DNA of 64,000 nt from an uncultured Prevotellaceae bacterium (GTDB lineage Bacteria > Bacteroidota > Bacteroidia > Bacteroidales > Bacteroidaceae): assembly GCA_902779455.1 (NCBI GenBank), contig CACZBS010000011.1, forward strand, positions 113,177 to 177,176, in the 5' to 3' direction. The notes beneath the pieces are model-generated. The model did no database searches, was not told the origin of the DNA, and saw only the letters and a program-made list of their open reading frames with translations. Both the position numbers and the translations under genes were made by a program. Each line of letters opens with the position of its first letter. The first letter of the stretch is position 1. Of the stretch, positions 45,501 to 57,137 are shown one piece after another.

Positions 45501-48311
45501 GCTGTTGTCGCTGTACCATTGCGGTGACGTGTTACCCAGGTTAAGGTTGTAGGCCGTTCCTGGACGTAGGTCCTTCATGTAGTCGTAGTAGAAGGTCAGC
45601 GTCTGGCCGTCCGTCGAAAGTAGTGCGTATGCTGTTTTTACAAGGCCTTCCACGGATGTGAAATAGCCGGGATTGGAGGTGCCACCATCGACATGTGCGT
45701 AGGAAGCATCAGTGTGGCCGGCATCGTAGGCGGTGCCCTGGCTACCCACGAGGCTTTTGCACCCGCCGAACATGTTTTCTGATGAAGTAACCGAGCTGAT
45801 GCTCCACGAACTGCCCACAAAGATGGTTTTCAAGTTTTTACTATTTGAGAACATACGCGCCATATCCGTGACCCGCTTCGTGTCGAAGCCGCTGATGTCG
45901 AGGCTTGTCAAAGCATCGCACCCAGAGAACATGGCCGACATATCGGTTACCTTTGATGTGTCGAAGTTGCTCACGTCAATGCTCGTCAAAGAAGAGCATG
46001 AATTAAACATGCCGGCCATATTGGTTACTTTGGCGGTGTTGAAGTGACTCACGTCAAGGCTTTTTAGTTTACTACACGAACGGAACATTGTTCGCATTGT
46101 GGTGACATTGGCTGTGTTGAAGCTACTTATGTCAAGGCTTTCCAATTTGATGCAGTTAGCGAACATGTCATTCATGAGGGTCACCTTACTGGTGTTGAAG
46201 TTGCTCAGGTCAAGGCTTGTCAAACCTTCACAGTTGTTGAACATAGATGAAAAGTCGGTGACATTTGACGTGTCGAAGCTGCTGAGGTCAAGGCTTGTCA
46301 AAGCGAAGCAATTTTGGAACATGGCCTTCATGTCTGTAACTTTGGACGTGTTGAAGTGGCTCAGATCAACGCTTCCTAATTTGCTGCATTTATTGAACAT
46401 GAAATTCATGTTGGTCACTTCACTGGTGTTCAGATATTCCATGCCTGTGATGGACAGAAGGTTACTCATGGTAGAGAACCAGTTGTTCGTTCTTGTCGGT
46501 CGTGCATCGGCAAATGACGGGTCGAAGACCACCTGTGTGACATTGCCAACGATGCCGTTACTGCTATAGTACCATGATGGTGGAAAGTCGTCAGAGTTCA
46601 AGTCGTAGGTCTTGCCTGAGCGGGTGCTGCGTATCGCATCGTAGTAGAATGTCAGTGTGGTGTTCTCCGCCGTGTAGTAGGCATAGGCTTCAAGCTCGCG
46701 GCCAGTGAAATAGCCAGGATCATTGGAACCTCCGTCGATGTGGGCGTAAGCGGCATCGACATGGCTGGCATCGTAGGTGGTGCCCTGTCCGCCCACGAGG
46801 CTGGTACAGTTATAGAACATGTTCATGCTGCTGGTCACCGTAGCCGTGGACCATTTGTTGCTCACATAGATGGTCTTCAACTTGGGGCAGTTGGCGAACA
46901 TAAGGTCTGCTCCGACAGGCTTTTCCAAGCTGAAGCCGGTGAGGTCGACTGTTTCCAAGTTGCTGCAGTTGAAGAACATGCCCGACATGCCGTATGTACC
47001 CGTGACGTTGGTCGTGTTGAAATTGCCCAAGTTAAGACTTTTCAAGCTGCTGCAGTATTCAAACATCCCATGCATATCAGTCACTTTGGCCGTGTTGAAA
47101 TGGCTCAGGTCGAGACTTGTCAAGCTAGTGCATTTATAGAATAAATTAGTCATCTCCTGCACTTCGCTGGTGTTGAAGTAGCTGATACCGACGATGTCTT
47201 CCAATTTGCTCATGACGTTGAACCAAAAGTAAGCCGTGGTAGGTCGGGCGTTGGCAAACGAGGGGTCGAAGACCACTGTGGTGACGTTGGCGTATGTGCC
47301 GTCGCTGTACCACTTAGGCTCTACGCACCCGGCGTTCAGGTCGTAGGTCTTGCCCGTGCGGGTATTACGCAGTGCATCGCAGTAGAAGGTCAGCGTTGTG
47401 TTCGCCGTCGTGTAATTGGCGTAGGCTTCGAGGGGACGGGCTGTAAAATAGCCAGGATCGGCAGAGCCACCGTCGATGCGGGCGTATGCATAACCGTCGT
47501 TGTCGGCGTTGAATGTCGTGCCTTTTCCTCCCACGAGTTTAAAGCATTTCTCAAACATGGCAGAACCAGTTGTTACGCTATTCGTACTCCAAAGGTCCGA
47601 GGCATAGATGGTGGTCAGATTGCCGCAGTTGTTAAACATCCTCCACATGGATTTCACTTTGGCCGTGTTGAAACTGCAAAGGTCAAGGCTTGTCAAGCCC
47701 ATGCATCCTTCGAACATGAAATCCGTCATCGTCACGTTCGCGGTGTTGAACTTGGTCACGTCGAGGCTCTTCAAGGCGCTGCAGTCCTGAAACATTCCTC
47801 TCATATTTGTCACTTTAGCCGTGTTGAAGTTGCTCACGTCAAGGCTTCTTAAGCCCGTGCAGCCTTTGAACATGCAGTCAGTGGACTCCAACTTCGATGT
47901 GTCGAAATGGCTTACGTCAATGCTTGTCAGGCTTTTGCAATCTTGGAACATATAGCCCATATTGCTCGCATTGCTGGTGTTCAAATTGGCTATGCCCTCG
48001 ACGAGCTGTAGTCTCTCCATGCCGCAGAACCAGAAGGACATTGTCGTTCGGCGCGCATTGGCAAACGACGAGTGGAAGGACACCTTGGTAACAATGGCGT
48101 TAGTGCCGTCATTGTACCAATCTGGTCGCTGGTTGTTATTCAAAACGTAAACCGTGCCCGTACGGGTACTACGCAGGTTGTCGTAGTAGAACGATAGCGT
48201 CATGTTGTCCGGGGTATACTCGGCGTAGGCCTCCTGGGCCGAGGCGGTGATGCTTCCCAACAGTGCCACCAGCGTCATCAGGCTTCGTTGTAATAGATTG
48301 TTTGTCTTCAT
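42543..48311 (-). CDS. Giant BspA-like (DUF285) surface protein with dockerin-like C-terminus
   Basis: 1922 residues from the ATG at 48311. The signal peptide MKTNNLLQRSLMTLVALLGS differs from the paralogue by one residue in the first 20. Seven modules follow, opening AYAxYTxxNTTLTFYYDxxR or PYALLSxDGKTLTFYxDGxR, each with several DUF285 repeats (LNTSEVTNMNFMFNKCSKLG, VDLSHFNTSKVTDMKAMFQN). The C-terminus is DVNGDGKVTIADVTAVVSYI and a second, weaker copy (GITIEDAKAIVNMILQ). Unlike the paralogue it lacks the N-terminal LRR_5 region. Stretches of DNA inside the modules are identical between the two genes (for example 39001-39055 and 44341-44396), pointing to recent exchange. Likely surface adhesin. 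Confidence 0.9.
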   Translation of the reverse strand: MKTNNLLQRSLMTLVALLGSITASAQEAYAEYTPDNMTLSFYYDNLRSTRTGTVYVLNNNQRPDWYNDGTNAIVTKVSFHSSFANARRTTMSFWFCGMERLQLVEGIANLNTSNASNMGYMFQDCKSLTSIDVSHFDTSKLESTDCMFKGCTGLRSLDVSNFNTAKVTNMRGMFQDCSALKSLDVTKFNTANVTMTDFMFEGCMGLTSLDLCSFNTAKVKSMWRMFNNCGNLTTIYASDLWSTNSVTTGSAMFEKCFKLVGGKGTTFNADNDGYAYARIDGGSADPGYFTARPLEAYANYTTANTTLTFYCDALRNTRTGKTYDLNAGCVEPKWYSDGTYANVTTVVFDPSFANARPTTAYFWFNVMSKLEDIVGISYFNTSEVQEMTNLFYKCTSLTSLDLSHFNTAKVTDMHGMFEYCSSLKSLNLGNFNTTNVTGTYGMSGMFFNCSNLETVDLTGFSLEKPVGADLMFANCPKLKTIYVSNKWSTATVTSSMNMFYNCTSLVGGQGTTYDASHVDAAYAHIDGGSNDPGYFTGRELEAYAYYTAENTTLTFYYDAIRSTRSGKTYDLNSDDFPPSWYYSSNGIVGNVTQVVFDPSFADARPTRTNNWFSTMSNLLSITGMEYLNTSEVTNMNFMFNKCSKLGSVDLSHFNTSKVTDMKAMFQNCFALTSLDLSSFDTSNVTDFSSMFNNCEGLTSLDLSNFNTSKVTLMNDMFANCIKLESLDISSFNTANVTTMRTMFRSCSKLKSLDVSHFNTAKVTNMAGMFNSCSSLTSIDVSNFDTSKVTDMSAMFSGCDALTSLDISGFDTKRVTDMARMFSNSKNLKTIFVGSSWSISSVTSSENMFGGCKSLVGSQGTAYDAGHTDASYAHVDGGTSNPGYFTSVEGLVKTAYALLSTDGQTLTFYYDYMKDLRPGTAYNLNLGNTSPQWYSDNSCENVREVVFHSSFSNMQPTSTCSWFDGMKNLTTITGLSNLNTSQVTNMKSMFRNCRSLTELDLSSFNTANVTTMNAMFEFCQSLKTLNLSNFNTARVTTMYLMFDGCNVLTALDLSSFNTANVTNMSSMFSSCRALNIILVSSSWTTDAVTSSDLMFSLCTSIVGGRGTTYSYSHVDKEYARIDGGYSRPGYLTDRGNPYVVLSDDGKTFTFYADGRRLLHTERTYATNENSATPDWEPDTRGVTSVVFDPSFASARPTSTFGWFTNMAQLTTITNLEYLNTSEVDDMSQMFYGCESLTSLDLSHFNTAKVTEMWMMFYECTSLKNLDLTSFNTEKVSLMNEMFSGCTSLTTVSVGDGWDASRASTDDMFFHCYSIVGELGTTYNSAYGEHVGEDAAHIDREDYEGYFVGPNYLKVPYALLSADGKTLTFYHDGQRATRRTYKTYSTDMATNEEPGWFNDGNYSDITRAVFDPSFANARPVSTYYWFGQMHLLTNIDGMEFLNTSEVISMEAMFEECESLTSLDVSHFDTRNVTDMRSLFNDCYELMTLDVSGFDTHNVTFMYNMFNYCSNLTELDLSNFDTQNVVNMNDMFRACESLTSLDLSNFNTANVTGMSSMFEGCKSLTNIDLSSFNTSQVTNMSSMFEGCTDLQTISVSDLWNTDNVNSSNNMFKDCTKLVGGQGTTYDANHIDKAYARIDGGPSNPGYFSIREAYACYTPGNTTLTFYFDNQRSSRPGSTYDLNEGDNQPGWCADGFNTSVTRVVFDPSFADARPESTAKWFSSMFNLVTFDGLIYLNTSKVTTMKSMFNDCYGVLNADLSSFDTRNVTDMSTMFSFCQAEELDLSSFSTEKVTNMSSMFALNSSLKTIYVSDKWTTSAVTSSGMMFGGCNSIVGGKGTTYDETHVNAAYAHIDGGADNPGYFTEKPAFLRGDVNGDGKVTIADVTAVVSYILGQPVANFKAEAANVDGIEGITIEDAKAIVNMILQ

Positions 48312-48356
48312 GTTGCTTCTGGTTTTTTTTGTGTTAGGTAAAATCACTATTTTCTG

Positions 48357-48388
48357 CAAAGATAGGAAAAATAATCTAAATCGCCAAA
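48357..48388 (-). promoter_or_regulatory. Promoter of second BspA-like gene
   Basis: On the minus strand TTTG (48388-48385), a 20-bp spacer and TATCTTTG (48364-48357), 46 bp before the ATG. It is complete, in contrast to the copy at 42479. Confidence 0.7.
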
Positions 48389-48604
48389 AGATTTAGTGAA
48401 TTAATGCGGAAAATAGAAGATTCGAGGCATTTTTCACGAGACCTAACATTGTTTTTTCATAATTACCGAATTATTAACCCAAATCGGTCGTTAGGCCCAA
48501 TTAGTTTGGGGATCGGGGGGACGGTTCTTTGCCCAAGCTAAGCGAGCGGAGCTCGAGCGCTCCTGATCCGTTTTTTGATGATGGTAATAGTTTCCATATT
48601 CAAT

Positions 48605-48670
48605 TAGGAGGCGACGTGTCTCACGTCGCAACAAGCTGCTGTATTGCGACGTGGGACACGTCGCCTCCTA
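48605..48670. repeat. GGAGGCGACGTG palindrome (type III), copy 2
   Basis: TAGGAGGCGACGTGTCTCAC pairs with GTGGGACACGTCGCCTCCTA. Between 48519 and 48603 lies a copy of the AAGCGAGCGGAGCTCGAGCG repeat also seen at 35056. The rest of the 48389-48738 gap shows nothing I can name. Confidence 0.78.
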
Positions 48671-48738
48671 CTGCAAAGCGGTGTAATAACCAGTAATTAT
48701 ATAGAAGGTGCAGAAAAAAGGAAAAGTGAAAGATATGA

Positions 48739-50007
48739 TCAGCGCTTCAGCAACTTCTCGGACAGCCAGCCGCGGGGACCGCTGATGCGGACGACGTAGA
48801 TGCCGCGCATGAGTCGCGAGGCGTCGATGATGGCGGTCTGGCGGGCACGGCCGCTGAGCATCTGCTGTCCGCCGGCGGAGATGAGCTGCCAGCTGAAGGA
48901 GGTCTCGGCGGGGCCCTCGATGCGGAACATGCCGTCGCGTCCGGCGGGGATGATGCTGAAGTCGTCGGCCGATGCGGTGGTCGGGGCGTCGGTGATGCCG
49001 GCGGCGTCGCCGAAGAGGGGCGCGGGGGCCTCGGTCGAGGGCCGCATGCCCTGGATGGTGGGCCATCCCTGGGCGTCCCAGTTGATGCGGTCGAGATAGG
49101 TGACGCGTCCGGCGTCGACGTTGTCGGCCTGATAGCCGTGGTAGATGATCCAGGTCTGTCCGGCGTCGTCCTCGACGAAGCGTGAGCAGTGGCCGGGGCC
49201 GTAGACCTGCGGGCTCTTGTTGAGCAGTGGCGAGAAGTTGTCGCCGACGGCGGTGCGTCCGTTGCGGTCGACGTAGGGTCCGAAGAGGTTGCGCGAGCGG
49301 GTCATGACGAGGCGGTAGGTGCTCTTGGCGCCCTCGCAGCATGAGCCTGCCGAGCCGATGAGGTAGTAGTAGCCCTGGTGCTTCATGATGGTGGTGGCCT
49401 CGATGAGTCCGCCGGCTATCTTCTGCGGCTTGGCGCCCTCGCGGAGCGACAGTCCGTCGTCAGAGAGTTCGACGCCGTAGATGTCGTGGAAGGAGCCGAA
49501 GAAGAGGTACTTGCGGCCGTCGTCCTCGATGAAGAAGGGGTCGATGCAGTTCTCGATGCCGATCTCCTCGCTGGTGAAGAGCTTGTGGGCGTCGTGGAAG
49601 CCGCGGTCGGGGCGGTCGCTGACGGCCACGCCGATGCCGGCCTGCCACGTGCCGCCCCAGGTGGACTTCGAGTAGTAGAGCACGTAGTGACCGTCGAAGT
49701 AGTTGATGTCGGGGGCCCAGATGCCTCCGTCGGGCACCATGTCCATGGGCCGCGTCTGGTCGGTGAAGGCCGTGCCGACGTAGCGCCAGGTGACGAGGTC
49801 CTTCGAGCGGTAGACGGGCACGTTGTGGGTGTCCTCCGTGGCATAGAGGTAGTAGTTGCCGTCCTGTGCTCGCAGGACGGTGGGGTCGGGCAGACTATAC
49901 TTGATGACGGGGTTCTGATAGGTTCCCACGTCGCCGTCGGCGCAGGCTGTCAGGACGGCGACCATGGCCATGGCCAGCGAGAGGAATGACTTCATAATGG
50001 TGTTCAT
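48739..50007 (-). CDS. Glycoside hydrolase family 43 lipoprotein
   Basis: 422 residues. Lipoprotein-type signal (LAMAMVAVLTAC, Cys22), then a five-bladed GH43 propeller: SLPDPTVLRAQDGNYYLYAT with likely catalytic base Asp41, GGIWAPDINYFDGHYVLYYS, ENCIDPFFIEDDGRKYLFFG with Asp156, and GGLIEATTIMKHQGYYYLIG with likely acid Glu203. The family includes arabinanases, arabinofuranosidases and xylosidases. The C-terminus has a short sorting-like end (SRLMRGIYVVRISGPRGWLS). A start at 49995 is also possible. Last gene of the leftward SusC-SusD-SusE-GH43 operon, separated from susE by a repeat-filled 366-bp gap. Likely outer-membrane enzyme trimming arabinan- or xylan-type side chains; the substrate is inferred. 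Confidence 0.9.
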   Translation of the reverse strand: MNTIMKSFLSLAMAMVAVLTACADGDVGTYQNPVIKYSLPDPTVLRAQDGNYYLYATEDTHNVPVYRSKDLVTWRYVGTAFTDQTRPMDMVPDGGIWAPDINYFDGHYVLYYSKSTWGGTWQAGIGVAVSDRPDRGFHDAHKLFTSEEIGIENCIDPFFIEDDGRKYLFFGSFHDIYGVELSDDGLSLREGAKPQKIAGGLIEATTIMKHQGYYYLIGSAGSCCEGAKSTYRLVMTRSRNLFGPYVDRNGRTAVGDNFSPLLNKSPQVYGPGHCSRFVEDDAGQTWIIYHGYQADNVDAGRVTYLDRINWDAQGWPTIQGMRPSTEAPAPLFGDAAGITDAPTTASADDFSIIPAGRDGMFRIEGPAETSFSWQLISAGGQQMLSGRARQTAIIDASRLMRGIYVVRISGPRGWLSEKLLKR

Positions 50008-50023
50008 TTTTAAAGGTAATAGT

Positions 50024-50365
50024 GAAGAGTGAAAAGTGAAAAATTTGCTACCGCTTTTTTAAGGGAAAAGTGAAGAGTGAAAAGTGAAAAATTTGCTTCC
50101 GCATTTTTAAGGGAAAAGTGAAGAGTGAAGAGTGAAGAATTTGCTTCCGCATTTTTAAGGGAAAAGTGAAGAGTGAAGAGTGAAAAATTTGCTTCCGCAC
50201 CACGAAAATGCGGTGAGGCATAACCCAGGCGGCAGCATATTTTTCACTTTTCATTTTTCACTATTACCTCTCAAAGCGGCAGCAAATTTTTCACTTTTCA
50301 TTTTTCACTATTACCTCTCAAAGCGGCAGCAAATTTTTCACTTTTCATTTTTCACTATTCCCTTA
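50024..50365. repeat. Direct and inverted GTGAAAAGTGAAAAATTTGC repeats
   Basis: Four tandem units of about 55 bp (AAGGGAAAAGTGAAGAGTGA, AAAATTTGCTTCCGCATTTT) are followed by three inverted units (CAAATTTTTCACTTTTCATT, ACCTCTCAAAGCGGCAG). The array fills the gap between susE and the GH43 gene and could fold into a long stem. Confidence 0.85.
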
Positions 50366-50373
50366 ATATTCAC

Positions 50374-51519
50374 TCAGTTCGCCGGCTCGAACGAGGTGTG
50401 CATGTCGGTGGCGAGGAGGCAGAGGGTGAACGTGTAGCGGCCGCTGACTGTGGGCACCCACTTCAGGTCGCCGCCGGCGTCCTGCAGGCGGTACATCGGC
50501 AGACGATGGTCGGTCAGGGGGTCGGCATTCTCCACGGGAGCATAGAAGAACTGGTCGCCCCAGCCGTTGCCCAGGCCGATCTTCAGCTCGCCGCCGGCGG
50601 TGAAGTCGCCCGTCCACGAGTAGTAGTAGGGCTCGCGGGCCGTGCCGGTCATGGTCATGCGTCCCTCGGCCGTGTTCGTGTTCCATCCTACGGAGCATCC
50701 GTTGCCGCAGATCCAGATCTGTCCGGCGACGGGCAGCTGGACGATGTCGAGCACGCGGCAGTCGACATAGGGCGTGTTGGTGTCGACGATGACGGTGCGC
50801 TGGCCGGTGACGTCGCAGGTGAAGTCGGTGACGGGGCCCTCGGTGACGTATGCCATCTTCTCGGGGCCGTCGCCCATGCCGTAGGCGGGGTAGGGCTCCT
50901 CGCTGGTGGTGAAGTGGAAGGAGCAGGGCGTCAGGTTGAGCGTGGCCTCATAGATGCCGGTGCCGAGCTGTCGCTGCTCGAGGCGCTGGGTGGTGACGAG
51001 TCCAGAGGCGTCGGTCATGGTCATGTAGAGGTAGGGCGGATACTTCTCGTAGCCGGTGGCGGTGAACTCGACGGTCGACACCTCGGGGCGCACGTAGCGC
51101 GTCTCGTTCTCGACGATGCTGAGCACCTGGGCCGTCAGCCGCACCTGCTCGCCGGGCATGGCCCAGCGGGCCACCATCGAGTTGAGCTGGTCGTGGGTCA
51201 GCGTGAGTTGTGTCTCGTCGGTGGCGATGTATTCCGACTTCTGGTCCTTCGTGGCCGTGGGGTAGAGGCAGAGCTTATAGCTCACCTTGTCGGTGCTGGA
51301 CAGGGGGCTGGTGGCGCGGTCCCAGGTGAAGGTGACGGCGGCCTGGTCGGCGATGCCCTTGTTGAGGACAATGTCGCTGACGGAGCTGCGGATGTGCATC
51401 TCGTCGGGATACGTGGGCAGCTCGAAGTATTCGGGGTCCTCGTTGCAGGCGCTGAACGCGGCGGCCATGGCGCCGAGGGTCAGTAGTGCCAAGAGTGAAT
51501 GACTGATATTCCTATACAT
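50374..51519 (-). CDS. SusE/SusF-family outer-membrane starch-binding-like lipoprotein
   Basis: 381 residues with lipoprotein signal (LLALLTLGAMAAAFSAC) and SusE-type N-terminal domain (DIVLNKGIADQAAVTFTWDR, VSYKLCLYPTATKDQKSEYI). Two C-terminal SusF/SusE-like carbohydrate-binding domains follow, with QIWICGNGCSVGWNTNTAEG and YYYSWTGDFTAGGELKIGLG. It binds glycan at the cell surface alongside SusCD. Third gene of the leftward polysaccharide-utilisation operon, 54 bp after susD. Confidence 0.85.
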   Translation of the reverse strand: MYRNISHSLLALLTLGAMAAAFSACNEDPEYFELPTYPDEMHIRSSVSDIVLNKGIADQAAVTFTWDRATSPLSSTDKVSYKLCLYPTATKDQKSEYIATDETQLTLTHDQLNSMVARWAMPGEQVRLTAQVLSIVENETRYVRPEVSTVEFTATGYEKYPPYLYMTMTDASGLVTTQRLEQRQLGTGIYEATLNLTPCSFHFTTSEEPYPAYGMGDGPEKMAYVTEGPVTDFTCDVTGQRTVIVDTNTPYVDCRVLDIVQLPVAGQIWICGNGCSVGWNTNTAEGRMTMTGTAREPYYYSWTGDFTAGGELKIGLGNGWGDQFFYAPVENADPLTDHRLPMYRLQDAGGDLKWVPTVSGRYTFTLCLLATDMHTSFEPAN

Positions 51520-51573
51520 AGTTGCTAAATCGTTTAATTGTTAAATGACAGATGAAAGATGACAGATGAAAAA

Positions 51574-53586
51574 TTACTCCCCTGTCTCGCTGTCCTCGCT
51601 GCCGGCCTGTTTGGGGTCGGGCCAGAAGGGCGCCTCGCGCAGGTTGGGATTCTTCTCGTACTCGTCGATGTAGATCGGCATCCAGTAGTACTGAGGCTTC
51701 CAGACGCGGGTGTCGAAGACGGTGCGATGGAAGAACTCGTTCTGGTTGCGGCCCTGGAAGTTCATGCCGTAGCAGTCGCCCGTCATCTCGGGCAGGTTCT
51801 CGGCCTCCATCCAGCGGCGGATGTCAAACCAGCGGTTGTTCTCGCAGCAGAGCTCCACGCGGCGCTCCATGCGGACGACGCGGCGCACGTCGGCCTGCGT
51901 GTTCTGAATCTGGATGAAGTCGGGGTCGTCGGTGGCGACGGCGTCGAAGGTGTACTGGCGGACACCGGCCCGCTCGCGGATGCGGTTGAGGTATTTCAGT
52001 GCGTCGAGACGGTGGGTGGCGTCGTCGTAAGCCTCATTGACGGCCTCGGCATAGTCGAGGTAGGTGAAGGCCAGACGATAGGTGAATCCCTGACGGCTGG
52101 TGACGGCGCCCGTGAGGTAGTTGTCGAGCACGTTGAGCGACTTGCGCACGAGGTAGCCGTTCTGCGGGGCGTCGTGTGGCGACGACGACTGTACGTTGTC
52201 GCGTCCGTTCATGAAGAAGTTATACTTGCGGTTGCCGACGGCCAGCCATGCGCCGTGGAAGGAGACGGCGTTGTAGAATCGCGGCTCGCGGTTGCAGTAC
52301 ATGTTATAGGTGCCGCGGGCGGTCACCTCGCCGGGATTGCCCGTGCCGTAGGGCCAGACGGTCTCGTCGGCGCGGTTGTCGACGGCGGTGGAGAATCCCT
52401 CCTCGACGTAGCCCGAGTTGTCGTCGCTGATGGGCAGGCCGTTGCGGGTGAAGAAGGCGTCGACGAGTCCCTGATAGACGCCCAGGCCGTTGCCGCCGCC
52501 ATACTCGCGGACGGAGGCGGTGCGGAGGAACGTGTCGTGATAGGAGTTGCCCTTGGTGACGGGGAACGTGATCTCCTTGTTGCCCTCGCTCCAGCGCTTG
52601 ATGTGGACGTTGTAGGTCGACATGAACGGGTCGATCTTGCCGTTGGGGCCTGCCTCGGTGTAGAGGGCATAGCCGGCCTGCTCGGCCTCGTCGATGACGA
52701 GCTTGCAGGCCTCGGCGGCCTTGATCCACTTGTTATGGTCGTAGACGGGGTTGAAGATCTGCTCGCCCTTGTCGTTGACATACTTGGCATACTCGGCCGC
52801 AAACTTCTGGTTGCCGTTGACCAGGGGGCTGGCGGCGAAGAGGAGCATGCGCGAGCGGACGGTCAGGGCCATGATGCGGTTGATGCGGCCGTACTTCGAC
52901 GGGTCGTCGTAGACGGCGGGCAGGGCCATGGCGGCGTCGTACATCTCCTTGTCGCAATAGTTGACGACGTCGTCGAACTTCGACTGGCCGACCATGAGCT
53001 CCGACAGCGTGAAGTCGGTCGGGGCGATATAGTCAGGCTTGAAGGGGATGCCGCCGTAGTTCTCGGCCATCTGCCACCAGCCGTAGGCCGTGAGGAACTT
53101 GATCTCGTTCTTCATGTTGTCGATCTCCGACTGCGGCAGGTCGTGGTCGGGCATCGGCTTCACCATGTCGCGGAAGATGTAGGCATGGCGGATGTAGCGC
53201 GGCATCATGTGCCAGAGGTTGCCGCCCCAGGTCGAGTTGATGGTCCACTGGCCGTGGATCTTGGGGATGACGCCGCCCCAGTCCCACTGCTGCCAGCGCT
53301 CGGAGGCGGTGATGTCGTCGGCGAACACCTCGTAGCCGTCGGCTGTGAGTGCCCACTTGTCGGGGTTGTGGATGATGTTGTAGACGTAGCTGAGCCAGGA
53401 GTAGACCTTGTCGCGGTTGTCGAACACCATCTCGGTGGTCAGCTCGGTGTCGGGCTCCTTGTCCAGATAGTCAGAGCAGGAGGTAAGGAGCGCCCCTCCG
53501 ACTCCCCCGAGGAGGGGGGCCAGGATAGCACTAAGCCATACGAGTGAAGATTTTATTGTCTTCTTAATTCTATATACCGTTTTCAT
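51574..53586 (-). CDS. susD: SusD/RagB-family glycan-binding lipoprotein with altered signal peptide
   Basis: 670 residues. The SusD N-terminal motif SCSDYLDKEPDTELTTEMVF with lipid Cys is followed by NRDKVYSWLSYVYNIIHNPD and the TPR-type SusD fold; RLAFTYLDYAEAVNEAYDDA and LKYLNRIRERAGVRQYTFDA are conserved family blocks. It delivers oligosaccharides to the SusC channel at the outer membrane. The signal peptide (VWLSAIL-APLLGGVGGA-LLTSC) appears to contain ten extra residues, encoded by a G/C palindrome at 53491-53520. The hydrophobic length is still compatible with export. Between susC and susD on the same strand is an 86-bp gap with a similar G/C repeat. Confidence 0.92.
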   Translation of the reverse strand: MKTVYRIKKTIKSSLVWLSAILAPLLGGVGGALLTSCSDYLDKEPDTELTTEMVFDNRDKVYSWLSYVYNIIHNPDKWALTADGYEVFADDITASERWQQWDWGGVIPKIHGQWTINSTWGGNLWHMMPRYIRHAYIFRDMVKPMPDHDLPQSEIDNMKNEIKFLTAYGWWQMAENYGGIPFKPDYIAPTDFTLSELMVGQSKFDDVVNYCDKEMYDAAMALPAVYDDPSKYGRINRIMALTVRSRMLLFAASPLVNGNQKFAAEYAKYVNDKGEQIFNPVYDHNKWIKAAEACKLVIDEAEQAGYALYTEAGPNGKIDPFMSTYNVHIKRWSEGNKEITFPVTKGNSYHDTFLRTASVREYGGGNGLGVYQGLVDAFFTRNGLPISDDNSGYVEEGFSTAVDNRADETVWPYGTGNPGEVTARGTYNMYCNREPRFYNAVSFHGAWLAVGNRKYNFFMNGRDNVQSSSPHDAPQNGYLVRKSLNVLDNYLTGAVTSRQGFTYRLAFTYLDYAEAVNEAYDDATHRLDALKYLNRIRERAGVRQYTFDAVATDDPDFIQIQNTQADVRRVVRMERRVELCCENNRWFDIRRWMEAENLPEMTGDCYGMNFQGRNQNEFFHRTVFDTRVWKPQYYWMPIYIDEYEKNPNLREAPFWPDPKQAGSEDSETGE
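53491..53520. repeat. G/C palindrome in the SusD signal-peptide coding region
   Basis: 30 bases (CGCCCCTCCGACTCCCCCGA then GGAGGGGGGC) encode APLLGGVGGA in frame on the minus strand. The sequence resembles the CCTCCCCCGACCCCTCCGAA centre of type I repeats and the CCCCTCCTTCGGAGGGGTCG repeat at 53641. Confidence 0.65.
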
Positions 53587-53639
53587 AACTATGATTCTTT
53601 GATTCCTTATATAATTATAATTGCAGGTTCTTTCCTTTC

Positions 53640-53670
53640 TCCCCTCCTTCGGAGGGGTCGGGGGAGGCCT
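53640..53670. repeat. G/C palindrome after susC
   Basis: CCCCTCC-TTC-GGAGGGG (53641-53657) followed by TCGGGGGAGGCC, immediately 3' of the susC stop. It is part of the type I repeat centre and could attenuate transcription into susD. Confidence 0.65.
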
Positions 53671-53672
53671 CT

Positions 53673-56792
<3,120 letters not shown>

Positions 56793-56820
56793 ATAGCTAA
56801 AAGTTTTTAGTTTCCGACGG

Positions 56821-56828
56821 CAAAGTTA
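56821..56828 (-). promoter_or_regulatory. -7 element of the susC operon
   Basis: TAACTTTG on the minus strand, 28 bp before the susC ATG. The nearest TTTG on that strand (56855-56852) is 23 bp away, slightly long. Between 56829 and 57104 I see no further gene; GCATCATACAACG and similar stretches show no recognisable operator. Confidence 0.5.
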
Positions 56829-57104
56829 AGCATATTCCCGCCTCGCGGGCGCAAAAAAAAGGATTGTATAATCGTTTCGGGGGTATACAATCCGGACTGG
56901 CGCTGATAATCAGCCGTTTACGTTTTTCTCCCTTTCCGTTTGTATAAAGGAAATTAAACCATCCCGCACATTTTACTCGCATCATACAACGTCTGGCAGG
57001 CCGCTCGCGCCAAACCCTTTTGCCGCAGGGATTTTCGTCGGTGCAGAGGCTTGCGGCAGCCTTATACATTTATTAAAACATGCCTGCGTATGCGCGAAAA
57101 AACT

Positions 57105-57112
57105 TAACTTTG
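57105..57112 (+). promoter_or_regulatory. -7 element of the GH31 gene
   Basis: TAACTTTG, 25 bp before the ATG at 57138, facing away from the matching box of susC. No clear TTTG upstream at standard spacing. Confidence 0.5.
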
Positions 57113-57137
57113 CACCGACAAAAAACCTAAAGACCGA

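Noticed and set aside
48545-48600. Second copy of the METITIIKKRIRSARAP frame
   Set aside because: It stops after about 19 codons and has no promoter directly upstream, so it is treated as a repeat fragment and not a gene.
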